A stretch of 64,000 nucleotides of DNA from Kitasatospora sp. GP82 (GCF_029892105.1 NZ_JARZAJ010000007.1:62001-126000), one strand, 5' to 3'; positions 1 to 7,664 are shown, numbered from the stretch's first letter. A program made the numbers and translations. The notes: generated from the letters alone by a model not told the origin.

Positions 1-234
1 GACGACAGCTCCACCGGCAGCTGGAACCGGTCCAAGCTGGTCGCCGGTGACTTCGACGGCGACGGCAGGACCGACATCGGCGTCCGCTACGACTACGGCC
101 AGAGCACCGACGGCGGCAACCGCACCGGCCTGTGGAAGTTCACCAGCAACGGCAGCGGCTTCAACGACCCGGCCATGACCTCGGACAGCAAGAACTCCGG
201 CAGCTGGAACTGGCACCGGAGCGACCTCGCCTGA
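1..234 (+). CDS. C-terminal end of an FG-GAP/VCBS repeat protein (5' partial)
   Basis: The window opens inside a coding frame that runs 77 codons to a TGA at 232-234. The peptide contains D-F-D-G-D-G-R-T-D-I-G-V, the calcium-binding loop of FG-GAP/VCBS beta-propeller repeats, followed by a Trp- and Ser/Asn-rich stretch. Such repeats occur at the C-terminus of secreted or surface proteins of actinomycetes, often behind a hydrolase domain. The N-terminal part lies outside the window, so the catalytic domain, if any, is unknown. A perfect hairpin follows the stop after 14 bases. The repeat call is firm; the whole-protein role is not known. Confidence 0.8.
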   Translation, partial: DDSSTGSWNRSKLVAGDFDGDGRTDIGVRYDYGQSTDGGNRTGLWKFTSNGSGFNDPAMTSDSKNSGSWNWHRSDLA

Positions 235-248
235 CCCGCAGCAGCCAC

Positions 249-280
249 GGCCGGCCCGCGAACGACCTCGCGGGCCGGCC
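249..280. terminator. Intrinsic-type hairpin after the FG-GAP gene
   Basis: A perfect 13-bp inverted repeat, arms 249-261 and 268-280 around a 6-base loop, lies 15 bases past the stop codon. There is no clear T-run, as is usual in this GC-rich group. The rest of the gap up to the next gene (281-566) shows no supportable gene. Confidence 0.75.
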
Positions 281-470
281 GGGCCCCGAGGATCGGCCGG
301 GCGGGGCCCGGCTCCGGCCCTGCCGAGGTGCTGCGGTGGCTCAGCCGCCGAAGAGCTCGCCCGGACGGCACCATGATCCGGGTCACATTCATTCCCGAAC
401 CGCTCCGGCTCGGCCACCCTCCGGCCGGGCCGCCGGAGCCGAGGAGCCGGGGTCGGCTGTGAGAAGGGCG

Positions 471-490
471 TAAGGCACACCTAGGCTAGG
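471..490. promoter_or_regulatory. Possible iron-box-like or promoter element upstream of ctaG
   Basis: The stretch TAAGGCACACCTAGGCTAGG lies about 75 bases before the CtaG start. On the reverse strand it resembles the DmdR1/IdeR iron box (TTAGGTTAGGCTCACCTAA), matching at about 11 of 19 positions by eye. It could equally be a chance AT-richer promoter segment. The symmetry is weak. Confidence 0.2.
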
Positions 491-566
491 GGCCGAAGAA
501 ATCGGACGAACCGGACCTCGATCAGGCCGGACCGGCCGGACGGACGACGGAAAGCAGGACGCGCCG

Positions 567-1559
567 ATGGGCGACGGCATGGCAGGGATGCACCACCATC
601 ACGGGGGCATGGGCACGCTGGGACCGTTCACCCTCGACAACGTCCTGAGCTGGTCGCCGGACTGGCCCTTCCTGGTCGCCGGCCTGCTGGCGATCGCGCT
701 GTACGGCGCGGGCGTGATCCGGCTGGCCCGGCGCGGCGACCGCTGGCCGATCGGGCGTACGGTCGCCTGGGTGGCCGGGGTCGGCACCATCCTGCTGATC
801 ACCAACACCGGGCTGAACGACTACGGCATGGTGCTGTTCAGCGCACACATGATCCAGCACATGGTGCTCTCCATGCTCTCCCCGATCCTGCTGCTGCTCG
901 GCGGGCCGATCACGCTGGCGCTGCGTTCACTGCGCCCGGCCCGCAAGGGCAGCGGGCGGGGGCCGCGCGAACTGCTGGTGGCGCTGCTGCACAGCCGGTA
1001 CGTCCGGGTGATCTCGCACCCCGCGTTCACCATCCCGCTCTTCATCGCCAGCCTCTACGGCCTGTACTTCACGCCGCTCTTCGACTACCTGATGCAGTAC
1101 CGGATCGGGCACATCGCGATGATGGTGCACTTCCTGGCGGCCGGAATGCTCTTCTTCTGGCCGATCATGGGGGTGGACCCGGGTCCGCACCGGCCCGGCT
1201 TCGTGATGCGGATCATCGAGCTCTTCATGGGGATGCCGTTCCACGCCTTCTTCGGTGTGGCGGTGATGATGGCCAGTCACCCGCTGGTCACCACCTTCAC
1301 CGCCCAGTCCGCGCCGTCCGGCACCGACCTGCTCACCGACCAGAAGCTCGCGGGTGGCATCACCTGGGCGTTCGGTGAGATCCCGACCGCGATCGTGCTG
1401 ATCGCGCTCACTCTCCAGTGGGCCAAGTCGGAGGAGCGCCAGGCGCGTCGCCGCGACCGCGCCGCCGACCGGAACGGCGACGCCGAACTGGTCGCCTACA
1501 ACGCCTACCTCGCCTCGCTCGACAAGCGCGGCAGCGGTCGGGTCGCCGACGCGAACTGA
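567..1559 (+). CDS. ctaG: Cytochrome c oxidase assembly protein, CtaG/Caa3 family
   Basis: A 330-residue integral membrane protein with about seven hydrophobic helices, matching the CtaG (caa3_CtaG) family that helps put copper into the Cu centre of haem-copper oxidases. The N-terminus carries a His cluster (M-H-H-H-H-G-G, residues 8-14), and further conserved histidines lie in H-M-I-Q-H-M and in the motif with P-G-P-H-R-P; these are likely copper ligands. The C-terminus is a charged cytoplasmic tail. The gene stands alone, with a terminator hairpin just after its stop. The family assignment is from residue pattern and length; the oxidase it serves is outside the window. Confidence 0.88.
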   Translation: MGDGMAGMHHHHGGMGTLGPFTLDNVLSWSPDWPFLVAGLLAIALYGAGVIRLARRGDRWPIGRTVAWVAGVGTILLITNTGLNDYGMVLFSAHMIQHMVLSMLSPILLLLGGPITLALRSLRPARKGSGRGPRELLVALLHSRYVRVISHPAFTIPLFIASLYGLYFTPLFDYLMQYRIGHIAMMVHFLAAGMLFFWPIMGVDPGPHRPGFVMRIIELFMGMPFHAFFGVAVMMASHPLVTTFTAQSAPSGTDLLTDQKLAGGITWAFGEIPTAIVLIALTLQWAKSEERQARRRDRAADRNGDAELVAYNAYLASLDKRGSGRVADAN

Positions 1560-1578
1560 GCACGCCCCACCCTCGTAC

Positions 1579-1610
1579 GCCCCGTCCCACGCTCTCCGGT
1601 GGGGCGGGGC
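1579..1610. terminator. Terminator hairpin after ctaG
   Basis: Arms 1579-1590 and 1599-1610 form a 12-bp stem with one G-T wobble and an 8-base loop, 20 bases past the stop codon, followed by TTCGTCGTCG. Confidence 0.7.
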
Positions 1611-1737
1611 TTCGTCGTCGTCGGCCCGCCGGCGAACTGCTCACCACCGCCGCCCATCCGGCCCCTGCAGTCCGGGCTACGGAGCCGATGACCGACACTG
1701 GGTCCGACTGTCACTCACCCGTGGAGGCCCACCCGCC

Positions 1738-2082
1738 ATGCCTGCCCGTTTCAAGGACCTGTGCCTGGACGCCAACGACCATCAGGCCCTCGCCGACTGG
1801 TGGTGCGCCGCCATCGGGTACGTCCGCCGTCCGGGCTCGTTCGAACCGTCCTCGCCCATCCCGATCGAGGACCCGACGGGCGCGGCTCCGCTGATCTGGA
1901 TCAACCCGGTGACGGAGCCGAAGGCCGTCAAGAACCGCGTGCACCTCGACGTCTTCGGCGACACCGCGGAGCTGCTCGCCCTCGGGGCCACACTGGTGCG
2001 CGAACGCGGCGGCGACATCGAGTGGGACATCCTCGCGGACATCGAGGGCAACGAGTTCTGCGTCTTCACTCCGACCGCCTGA
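1738..2082 (+). CDS. VOC-superfamily (glyoxalase/bleomycin-resistance fold) protein
   Basis: A 114-residue single-domain protein with the beta-alpha-beta-beta-beta organisation of Glyoxalase_6-like VOC proteins. The start reads M-P-A-R-F-K-D-L-C-L-D-A-N-D, the middle has K-N-R-V-H-L-D-V, and the end has D-I-E-G-N-E-F-C-V-F. The His in the V-H-L-D strand and the Glu in G-N-E-F-C are the usual metal or substrate positions. Substrate unknown: these small proteins include glyoxalases, dioxygenases and antibiotic-binding proteins. It is monocistronic; no neighbour suggests a pathway. The ATG is preceded by GTGGAGG-like sequence. Confidence 0.8.
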   Translation: MPARFKDLCLDANDHQALADWWCAAIGYVRRPGSFEPSSPIPIEDPTGAAPLIWINPVTEPKAVKNRVHLDVFGDTAELLALGATLVRERGGDIEWDILADIEGNEFCVFTPTA

Positions 2083-2122
2083 TCCTCCCCTTCGTGGGTG
2101 GACGCCCTGCGAGGCCCGTCCG

Positions 2123-2341
2123 TCAGGGCTTCTCGTCCAGCAGTACGGAGATGCCGTCGAGAAGGCGCTGCAGGCCGAACTCGAACAGCTCGTCGAGGTC
2201 GAAGTCGTACCCGACGGTGGCGAGCCGCTCGAACGTCGGGAAACGGCCACCGGACAGGATCGACGGGAGTGCCGGCTCGATGACCCGCTGGCCGGTGCGG
2301 AATCCGGTCGCCGCACAGTTCGCCGAGGCCGGGGACATCAC
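2123..2341 (-). pseudogene. C-terminal remnant of a TetR-family regulator
   Basis: On the minus strand, 72 codons end in a normal stop. The last 50 residues (P-A-L-P-S-I-L-S-G-G-R-F-P-T-F, then F-D-L-D-E-L-F-E-F-G-L-Q-R-L-L-D-G-I) match the C-terminal ligand-binding end of TetR proteins with a TetR_C-type domain. The HTH N-terminus and most of the core are absent, and there is no ribosome site at the nominal start. I read it as a 5'-truncated relic lying head to head with the methyltransferase gene, which it may once have regulated. Confidence 0.7.
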
Positions 2342-2419
2342 CCTGCCCGACTACGGCCTCGCGACCGTGCCGTAACCACCGCGTCGCCACCTCCCTGGGC
2401 CGCAGGAGAGATCCAGGTA

Positions 2420-2437
2420 TATCTTGATATCAAGATA
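2420..2437. promoter_or_regulatory. Perfect 18-bp palindromic operator before the methyltransferase gene
   Basis: TATCTTGATATCAAGATA is a perfect inverted repeat centred at 2428/2429, only 7 bases upstream of the GGAGG ribosome site of the next gene. It therefore overlaps the probable promoter or transcription start. The sequence is unusually AT-rich for this genome and resembles MarR/DUF24-type operators. The cognate regulator is not evident nearby. Confidence 0.65.
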
Positions 2438-2459
2438 CTTTGCGGAGGGAGCGCGCACC

Positions 2460-3230
2460 ATGCCCATCGACTTCCACAGCGAGGTCAACCGCCTCACCTA
2501 CACTCAGCGCCGGGCCGGATCGGAGTGGGCCGAGGCGATCCGATCCGTCCTGGCACCCGAGGGGCTGCGGGTGGCCGACGTCGGGTGCGGGGGCGGCGTG
2601 TACTGCATGGGGTGGCTCGACCTCGGAGCCGCCTCCGTTGTCGGGGTGGACTTCTCGGCGGCGATGATCTCGGCGGCGCGCGAGCATTGCGCGGGCCGGG
2701 ACGGGCTGACCTTCCGTCATGGGTCGGCGTACGAGACCGGCTTGGCGGACGGCAGCGCGGACGTCGTCTTCGAGCGGGCGCTCGTGCACCACCTGGACGA
2801 TCTGGAGGCGGCGTTCCGAGAGGCCGGGCGGGTACTCGCACACGGTGGGACGCTGATCGTGCAGGACCGGACGGTCGAGGATGTCCGCCGGCCCGGGTCC
2901 GAGGCCCATCTGCGCGGATGGTTCTTCGAGTGCTTCCCGTACCTGCTCGACGTGGAGGCGGCGCGTCGACCGTCGGCGGTGCGGGTAGAGGCGGCGATGC
3001 GGGCGGCCGGGTTCGGCGGCGTCCGAACGCTGGAGCTGGCCGAGACCCGGCGGGAGTACGCCGATCCCGAGGAGGTCAGGGCGGACCTGCTGGCCCGTAC
3101 CGGCCGGTCGATCCTGCATGAGCTGACCGACGGCCAACTGACCGAACTGGCCGACTGCGTCACGGCACGCCTGCCGGAGGGGCCCGTCCGGGAGAGCGAC
3201 CACTGGACGTGCTGGGCAGCCACCGTCTGA
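2460..3230 (+). CDS. Class I SAM-dependent methyltransferase
   Basis: A 256-residue protein with a Methyltransf_11/25-type Rossmann fold. Motif I is V-A-D-V-G-C-G-G-G, motif II contains V-V-G-V-D-F-S, the post-II region has G-S-A-Y-E-T-G, and motif IV is the D-V-V-F-E-R-A-L-V-H-H-L-D-D stretch. This pattern is typical of small-molecule methyltransferases. I chose ATG 2460 because GGAGG stands 11 bases upstream; an earlier in-frame ATG at 2424 lies inside the palindromic operator and has no ribosome site. Substrate unknown. A TetR remnant diverges from it and an intact TetR gene follows after 67 bases. Confidence 0.82.
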   Translation: MPIDFHSEVNRLTYTQRRAGSEWAEAIRSVLAPEGLRVADVGCGGGVYCMGWLDLGAASVVGVDFSAAMISAAREHCAGRDGLTFRHGSAYETGLADGSADVVFERALVHHLDDLEAAFREAGRVLAHGGTLIVQDRTVEDVRRPGSEAHLRGWFFECFPYLLDVEAARRPSAVRVEAAMRAAGFGGVRTLELAETRREYADPEEVRADLLARTGRSILHELTDGQLTELADCVTARLPEGPVRESDHWTCWAATV

Positions 3231-3273
3231 GACTCGGCCCGAGCCGAGGCCGAGATGGTCTCGACAGGAATAT

Positions 3274-3287
3274 GTAGGTCGGTCTAC
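3274..3287. promoter_or_regulatory. Operator for the TetR regulator (autoregulatory)
   Basis: GTAGGTCGGTCTAC is an imperfect palindrome ending 10 bases before the regulator's start codon. A related site, TAGACCGGTCCA, stands before the next gene. Both fit the AGACCRGTC core known for the LmrA/YxaF TetR subgroup, to which the adjacent protein belongs. Confidence 0.6.
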
Positions 3288-3297
3288 TGTTTCCGTC

Positions 3298-3867
3298 ATG
3301 GGAACCAAGGGCGAGGAGACCCGGGCCCGGCTGATCCAGGCCACCCGGGCACTGATGGAGGCGCAGGGATACTTCGGCACCGGCCTCAACCAGGTGCTGT
3401 CGGAGAGCGGTGCACCGCGCGGCTCGCTGTACTTCCACTTCCCGGCCGGGAAGGACCAACTGGTCGGCCAGGCGCTGACCGAGGCCGGCCAGGAGGTCGG
3501 CGCACTGATCGCCGGACTGACGGGCACGGAGAGGTCGCCCGGCGAGGTGGTGTGCGCACTGCTGGCGGCACTCGGGGACCGGATGGAGCGGTCCGACTGG
3601 GTGAAGGGCTGCCCCCTGGCGACGGTCGCCCTGGAGATCTCCGCCGGCAATGAGCCGCTGCGCCGGATCTGCGCCGACGCCTACTCCGGCTGGCAGGAGG
3701 CCCTGGCCTCGCTGCTGGTCGAGGCGGGGCGGGACCACGCCGGGGCCGAGGCGCTGGCCGGGGCCGCCCTCGCCCTGCTCGAAGGCGCGCTGCTGCTGGC
3801 CCGCGTCCATCGCAGCCGCACCCCACTGGACCAGGCGGCCCGCACCGTCGAGCTGCTGCTCGCCTGA
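3298..3867 (+). CDS. TetR/AcrR-family repressor, LmrA/YxaF subgroup
   Basis: A 189-residue regulator with the TetR HTH in residues 5-50 (E-T-R-A-R-L-I-Q-A-T-R-A-L, then G-S-L-Y-F-H-F-P-A-G-K). The C-terminal core, with W-V-K-G-C-P-L-A-T-V-A-L-E, is characteristic of the LmrA/YxaF/QacR-like subgroup (TetR_C_13). Members repress efflux or redox genes and release DNA on binding aromatic ligands. No Shine-Dalgarno sequence precedes ATG 3298, and the operator sits directly upstream, so a leaderless transcript is plausible. The following SDR gene, with a matching operator, is the probable target. Confidence 0.88.
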   Translation: MGTKGEETRARLIQATRALMEAQGYFGTGLNQVLSESGAPRGSLYFHFPAGKDQLVGQALTEAGQEVGALIAGLTGTERSPGEVVCALLAALGDRMERSDWVKGCPLATVALEISAGNEPLRRICADAYSGWQEALASLLVEAGRDHAGAEALAGAALALLEGALLLARVHRSRTPLDQAARTVELLLA

Positions 3868-3928
3868 TCCGCCACCACTCGCCGAACGGAACCTGAGGCA
3901 CACTCGCGATTCGGCTCCGGAAAATATA

Positions 3929-3940
3929 TAGACCGGTCCA
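3929..3940. promoter_or_regulatory. Second TetR operator, before the SDR gene
   Basis: TAGACCGGTCCA lies 26 bases before the SDR start, within AT-rich ATATATAGACC. It shares the ACCGGTC/GGTCGGT core with the site before the TetR gene, indicating one repressor for both promoters. Confidence 0.6.
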
Positions 3941-3966
3941 CTCATTCGAATGGAGACTCACCACTG

Positions 3967-5019
3967 ATGACCCCGCCCACCAGCCTGGTCCTCGGCGCCA
4001 CCGGCTTCATCGGCCGCTGGCTCGCCCTCGAACTGCTCACCCAGGGCCACCCCGTGGCCGCCGGGTTGCGCGGTGGTGCTGCCCGGGACGGCGAACTCCG
4101 CCGCTGGCTGCGCCTGCACGGCGCCGACACCCGCGCGCTCACCACCGTCGCCATCGACCTCACCCGCCCCGGCCTCGGGCTCGCTCCGGACGACGAGCGC
4201 CACGTCTCCGGCGTCCGCGACGTGTTCAACCTCGCCGCCCTGTACCGCTTCGGCCTGAGCCGCGCCGAGGCCCGCGCCGCGAACGTCGAGGGCGCCGTGC
4301 ACGCGCTCCGTTGGGCCGCCGAGCGGCCGGAACTCCGCCGCATGGTCCACCTCTCCGGCTACCGGGTCGGCCGTACGCCCTCCCCCGCCTTCCCGCTGCC
4401 CGCGCGCGAGGCCGACCGGCTCTACCGGAAGCTCGGCGCGTACGAGGCCTCCAAGGCCGAAGGCGACGCAGCCGTCCGGGTGCTGGCACTTGGGCTCGGC
4501 GTGCCGCTGACGGTGGTGAGTCCCAGCACGGTGATCGGGCACTCGGTGACCGGCGAGGCCGGTCAGTACGTCGGACTGGCTTCACTGGTGAAGCAGTTGG
4601 CCGAGGGGCAGCTGCCCGCACTGGCAGGCAGCAGGCGCACCTTCGTCCCGGTGGTGGCCATCGACTATCTCGCCCGCTTCCTGGCCGCCGTACCGACGCA
4701 CGACGACGGAGCGGTCAGCACACACACCGTGCTGGACCCCGCCACGCCCGCACTGCCCGAGCTGATCGCGCTGCTCGCCCGGAACATGAGGGTCAATCGG
4801 CCCAGGTTGCTGGTCCCGGTCCGGCTGGTGCGACGACTGCCCCGGGCGCTGACCGGCGTCGAGGAGCCCGAAACGCTGTCCTTCCTCTCCACGGACCGGT
4901 ACGACACGGCTTCCGCCGAACGGATCGCACTGGCCGCAGGGTTGGTGCATCCCCCGGTGGCCGAGCTGCTCTGCCGCTGGGCCGACCGGCTGCTCGCGGA
5001 CGGGTTCACAGGCCCGTAG
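3967..5019 (+). CDS. NAD-dependent epimerase/dehydratase-family (extended SDR) protein
   Basis: A 350-residue extended SDR. The dinucleotide-binding motif L-V-L-G-A-T-G-F-I-G is at residues 7-16, the nucleotide-sensing D-L-T follows near residue 60, F-N-L-A-A corresponds to the NAA strand, and Y-E-A-S-K is the catalytic Tyr-x-x-x-Lys. The C-terminal half is a variable substrate-binding domain. The likely reaction is NAD(P)-dependent oxidoreduction of a sugar-nucleotide, steroid-like or dihydroflavonol-like substrate. The TetR gene just upstream and a shared operator suggest induction by its substrate. GGAGACTCACC serves as ribosome site. Confidence 0.83.
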   Translation: MTPPTSLVLGATGFIGRWLALELLTQGHPVAAGLRGGAARDGELRRWLRLHGADTRALTTVAIDLTRPGLGLAPDDERHVSGVRDVFNLAALYRFGLSRAEARAANVEGAVHALRWAAERPELRRMVHLSGYRVGRTPSPAFPLPAREADRLYRKLGAYEASKAEGDAAVRVLALGLGVPLTVVSPSTVIGHSVTGEAGQYVGLASLVKQLAEGQLPALAGSRRTFVPVVAIDYLARFLAAVPTHDDGAVSTHTVLDPATPALPELIALLARNMRVNRPRLLVPVRLVRRLPRALTGVEEPETLSFLSTDRYDTASAERIALAAGLVHPPVAELLCRWADRLLADGFTGP

Positions 5020-5206
5020 CTATTCAGTCGGGGGTGGATTCAATGTCGCCTTTGCGCACCGGTCGGCCGGCCACTACCAGGGCGGCGATTGGGATGCGTT
5101 TGATTTCGACCTCTCATGTGTCCTGCTGGGGCGGGACTTCGCTCCCCGTGCCGGCGCGGAGCCTGCGCGCCCGCGCGGAAGGCGGGGAAGGCGGGGAGTC
5201 TGTCGC

Positions 5207-6349
5207 TCAGACGGGGAGGTTCCAGCCGGGCCCGTCCTCGCTGCCGATCCAAACCCGCTGGCCCTGGTCGGTGATCGTGACCCCGAAACCCTCCTGATGC
5301 GGTGAGCCTGCCGCCTGCCACGCCTGAACCGCGTCCTCCACCCGATCCCAGAGCCGGAGCGGACCACGCTGGGTCACGGTCCATCCGCCGTCGGGGTTGG
5401 GCATGGTCCGGGCCTGCGAGCCGGTGGCCACGTCCGACAGGACCTGCTGCCCGCCTGCCCCTAGCCGTTCCGCAGAGGGAGCGGCGAGCTGAGCGACCCA
5501 CCCGCCGGTCCAGTCCTCGATCAGGGCGGGGTCGATGCGGCTCTGTCGCTCGTCACCGGGCAGCAGGGCCAGGCTCTGTCGTGGCGGCCGGTCATGTGGG
5601 CGGGCAACCATGAAACTCGTGTACCCGGGTAGGAACCGCCCCGTAGCGGCACCAGGTTCAGTCACTGTGAGCAGTGCCAGCCCGAAGGCGAAGCTCCAGC
5701 CGGTGAGGGTGACGAGGATCTTCCCACCCGGCCTCACCTGGTACAGCCATGGCTGAGGTACGTAGCGGACCGAACACGTGGCCATCAGCCGGTCGTACGG
5801 GGCGCCGTCGGGGTGACCGGCGAGTCCATCGCCGACAACCAGGGTCGGGGCGTAGCCCGCCGCCTTGATTGCTGTCGCGGCCCGCTCGGCGACGGCCGGG
5901 TCCACCTCGATGCTGACAAGGTTCTCGTCCCCGAGGCGGTGTGCGCCGAGGGCTGTCGAGTAGCCGGTTCCGGTGCCGATCTCCAGGACACGTTGTCCGG
6001 CTTCGACTTCGAGCTGATGCCACATGCCGAGCACCAGTCCCGGCAGGGTGGACGACGACGACGGGGAACCCGTCACCGGGGCGCCGTCGGTGTCACTCGG
6101 CCGTGTGCTGCTGTCGAGCTGGGTGATCAGGGTCTGGTCGGCGTAGACGACTTCGAGCCATCCCGGCGAGTCACGGTACACGGCTTCGTAGCTGGTCGGG
6201 TTGCTGCCGGGCACCACCCGGAAGAACTCGCAGACGAACAGCTCACGGGGGACGGTTGCGGCTGCCTTCTGCCACCCGGGGTCCGTGAGTGTGCCGTTGG
6301 CGGTGAGCTGGTCGACCAGCGTGCTGCGGAATTCGGCTGATGTGGTCAC
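5207..6349 (-). CDS. tgmM: Graspetide-system O-methyltransferase (PIMT homologue, aspartimide-forming type)
   Basis: A 380-residue protein. Its N-terminal half matches protein-L-isoaspartyl O-methyltransferase: P-R-E-L-F-V near residue 34, and SAM motif I V-L-E-I-G-T-G-T-G at 121-129. The C-terminal 160 residues are an extension specific to RiPP-associated homologues. In the fuscimiditide and amycolimiditide systems such enzymes methylate an Asp side chain of the esterified precursor, which then closes to aspartimide. GTG 6349 is chosen because it overlaps the tgmB stop (GTGA), implying translational coupling; longer frames intrude into tgmB. It is the last gene of a leftward tgmA-tgmB-tgmM operon. 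Gene symbols follow family usage and are informal. Confidence 0.85.
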   Translation of the reverse strand: MTTSAEFRSTLVDQLTANGTLTDPGWQKAAATVPRELFVCEFFRVVPGSNPTSYEAVYRDSPGWLEVVYADQTLITQLDSSTRPSDTDGAPVTGSPSSSSTLPGLVLGMWHQLEVEAGQRVLEIGTGTGYSTALGAHRLGDENLVSIEVDPAVAERAATAIKAAGYAPTLVVGDGLAGHPDGAPYDRLMATCSVRYVPQPWLYQVRPGGKILVTLTGWSFAFGLALLTVTEPGAATGRFLPGYTSFMVARPHDRPPRQSLALLPGDERQSRIDPALIEDWTGGWVAQLAAPSAERLGAGGQQVLSDVATGSQARTMPNPDGGWTVTQRGPLRLWDRVEDAVQAWQAAGSPHQEGFGVTITDQGQRVWIGSEDGPGWNLPV

Positions 6350-7317
6350 GCGCAGGGACCTCTTTCCAGTTGATCGGCGATTGCATGGGCAACGGGTGTG
6401 GTGATCTCTGGTGGAAACCAAGCCCACTGGCCGTTTGGGTTGCACTCCAGGAACCACCATGCGCCGTCCGGGGTCACGGCGAAGTCGAATGCACCGAAGA
6501 CCAGACCGAATGCCTCGCAGTAGTCGGCCACGGCGTCGGCGACCGACACAGGTACGTCGATCGGTGCGTACGTGAGCCGGTCCTGCCGTCGTCGCCAGTC
6601 GAGTTCAGGCCCGTCGATCCGGGCGGCGAACAGGTGCCGTCCCACGGCCGTGAGCCGGACGTCGAACGCCTTGGGAATCCTTGCCTGAAACAGGTGCGGG
6701 CAGACGGCCACGGCGTCTGTGATCTCGTCCGGGTCCACCTCACGGACCCAGACCTGTTGGGCACCCCCGGTGTCGTCCCGGTAGGCGCTGTTCCAAATGG
6801 GCTTGTAGACCGCGCCGTCGGTCTGGTCGACACAGAACGCCCGTGCCTCACCAGGGTCCGTAGTGATGACCGTTTCCGGGACGAGGAAACCGGATTGCTG
6901 CGCGGTTGCGAGTTGAGCGGGCTTGTATTCCCCGTCTCGCACCCGCCAGGGATGGTTGACGTAGTGCGCTCCGGGCAGGGCGGCCAGTATGCCGCCAACA
7001 CCCCAGAACTCCTGAGCGGCAGCGAACTTGGCGTCCTGCCCTCCCAACCCGGGCGGCCCGGCGTACGCGGTTGGCCTCCGGTACCAGACGGAGCGAACCC
7101 GATTAAGGTCCAGTTCGCGGCTCTCGGTGCGCAAGATGCCCCGCTGACCTTCCGATCCGTACAGGGAGGTCAACGAGGCACCACCGTGCAACTCGACACC
7201 GGGATCCGCGCGGACGGCCGGGACTCGGCGCTCGGCCAGGATGCGCAGCACCACGTCGGCTGTCACGTCGTACGGGTTGGTCAGGACCAGTACGGCCCCG
7301 TGTCGATCACCGGTCAT
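6346..7317 (-). CDS. tgmB: ATP-grasp ribosomal peptide maturase (graspetide macrocyclase)
   Basis: A 323-residue ATP-grasp ligase of the SAV_5884-like peptide maturase family. The N-terminal pre-ATP-grasp part starts G-A-V-L-V-L-T-N-P-Y-D, the central part has G-A-V-Y-K-P-I-W-N-S (ATP-binding Lys), and the metal-binding end is D-F-A-V followed by F-L-E-C-N-P-N-G-Q-W. These enzymes activate Asp/Glu side chains of a precursor and join them to Thr/Ser (ester) or Lys (amide). The start ATG 7317 is one base after the tgmA stop (TGAGATG); the longer open frame would overlap tgmA completely and is rejected. Confidence in family is high; the bond pattern made is inferred. Confidence 0.9.
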   Translation of the reverse strand: MTGDRHGAVLVLTNPYDVTADVVLRILAERRVPAVRADPGVELHGGASLTSLYGSEGQRGILRTESRELDLNRVRSVWYRRPTAYAGPPGLGGQDAKFAAAQEFWGVGGILAALPGAHYVNHPWRVRDGEYKPAQLATAQQSGFLVPETVITTDPGEARAFCVDQTDGAVYKPIWNSAYRDDTGGAQQVWVREVDPDEITDAVAVCPHLFQARIPKAFDVRLTAVGRHLFAARIDGPELDWRRRQDRLTYAPIDVPVSVADAVADYCEAFGLVFGAFDFAVTPDGAWWFLECNPNGQWAWFPPEITTPVAHAIADQLERGPCA

Positions 7318-7318
7318 C

Positions 7319-7597
7319 TCAGCCTGTGCCCTGGTCCTGGTCGTTGGCGGGCATGCTGTCGATATCGGTCGGCGCGCTCTGTCCGCCGCTCTGTCCGTCA
7401 CCACCGCCGGTGGAGGTCGGGGTGCTGGTGTTGGTGCTGGTCCCGTGGGCGCCCATCTCGACCCTACGGCCCTGGTCGTCGATGTAGATGGCAACCTGGG
7501 TTTCGGGGTCGATCACAGCCGTGTAGGCGGGGATAGGGTCGGCGGTGACGAACGGCCCCATCCGGGTTGTGCCCCACGGGGGTTCGATGAAGGTCAT
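7319..7597 (-). CDS. tgmA: Precursor peptide of an ATP-grasp-modified RiPP (graspetide)
   Basis: A 92-residue precursor with a canonical ribosome site (AGGAGG, 7 bases upstream). The leader carries the conserved P-P-W-G-T-T-R-M-G-P-F motif (residues 6-16), as in the putative ATP-grasp target family, and P-E-T-Q-V-A-I-Y at 31-38. The C-terminal core has a Thr/Ser-rich arm (G-T-S-T-N-T-S-T-P-T-S-T, 52-63), a Gly-rich loop with a single Asp-Gly (D67-G68), and an acidic arm (D78, D80, D86, D88). This suits esters between the two arms with an aspartimide at D67. It is the first gene of a three-gene leftward operon. Confidence 0.85.
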   Translation of the reverse strand: MTFIEPPWGTTRMGPFVTADPIPAYTAVIDPETQVAIYIDDQGRRVEMGAHGTSTNTSTPTSTGGGDGQSGGQSAPTDIDSMPANDQDQGTG

Positions 7598-7664
7598 CTA
7601 TGTGCCTCCTGCTCGTGGTGCGGTCGCTGGGAGGACTCTCCTCTCAGCGGTGGTGCTCTCAAGG

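Noticed and set aside
7318..7494. Longer start for the ATP-grasp maturase inside the precursor gene
   Set aside because: The added 59 residues (Pro/Thr/Arg-rich) are the antiphase reading of tgmA. ATG 7317 immediately after the tgmA stop gives the normal maturase N-terminus.
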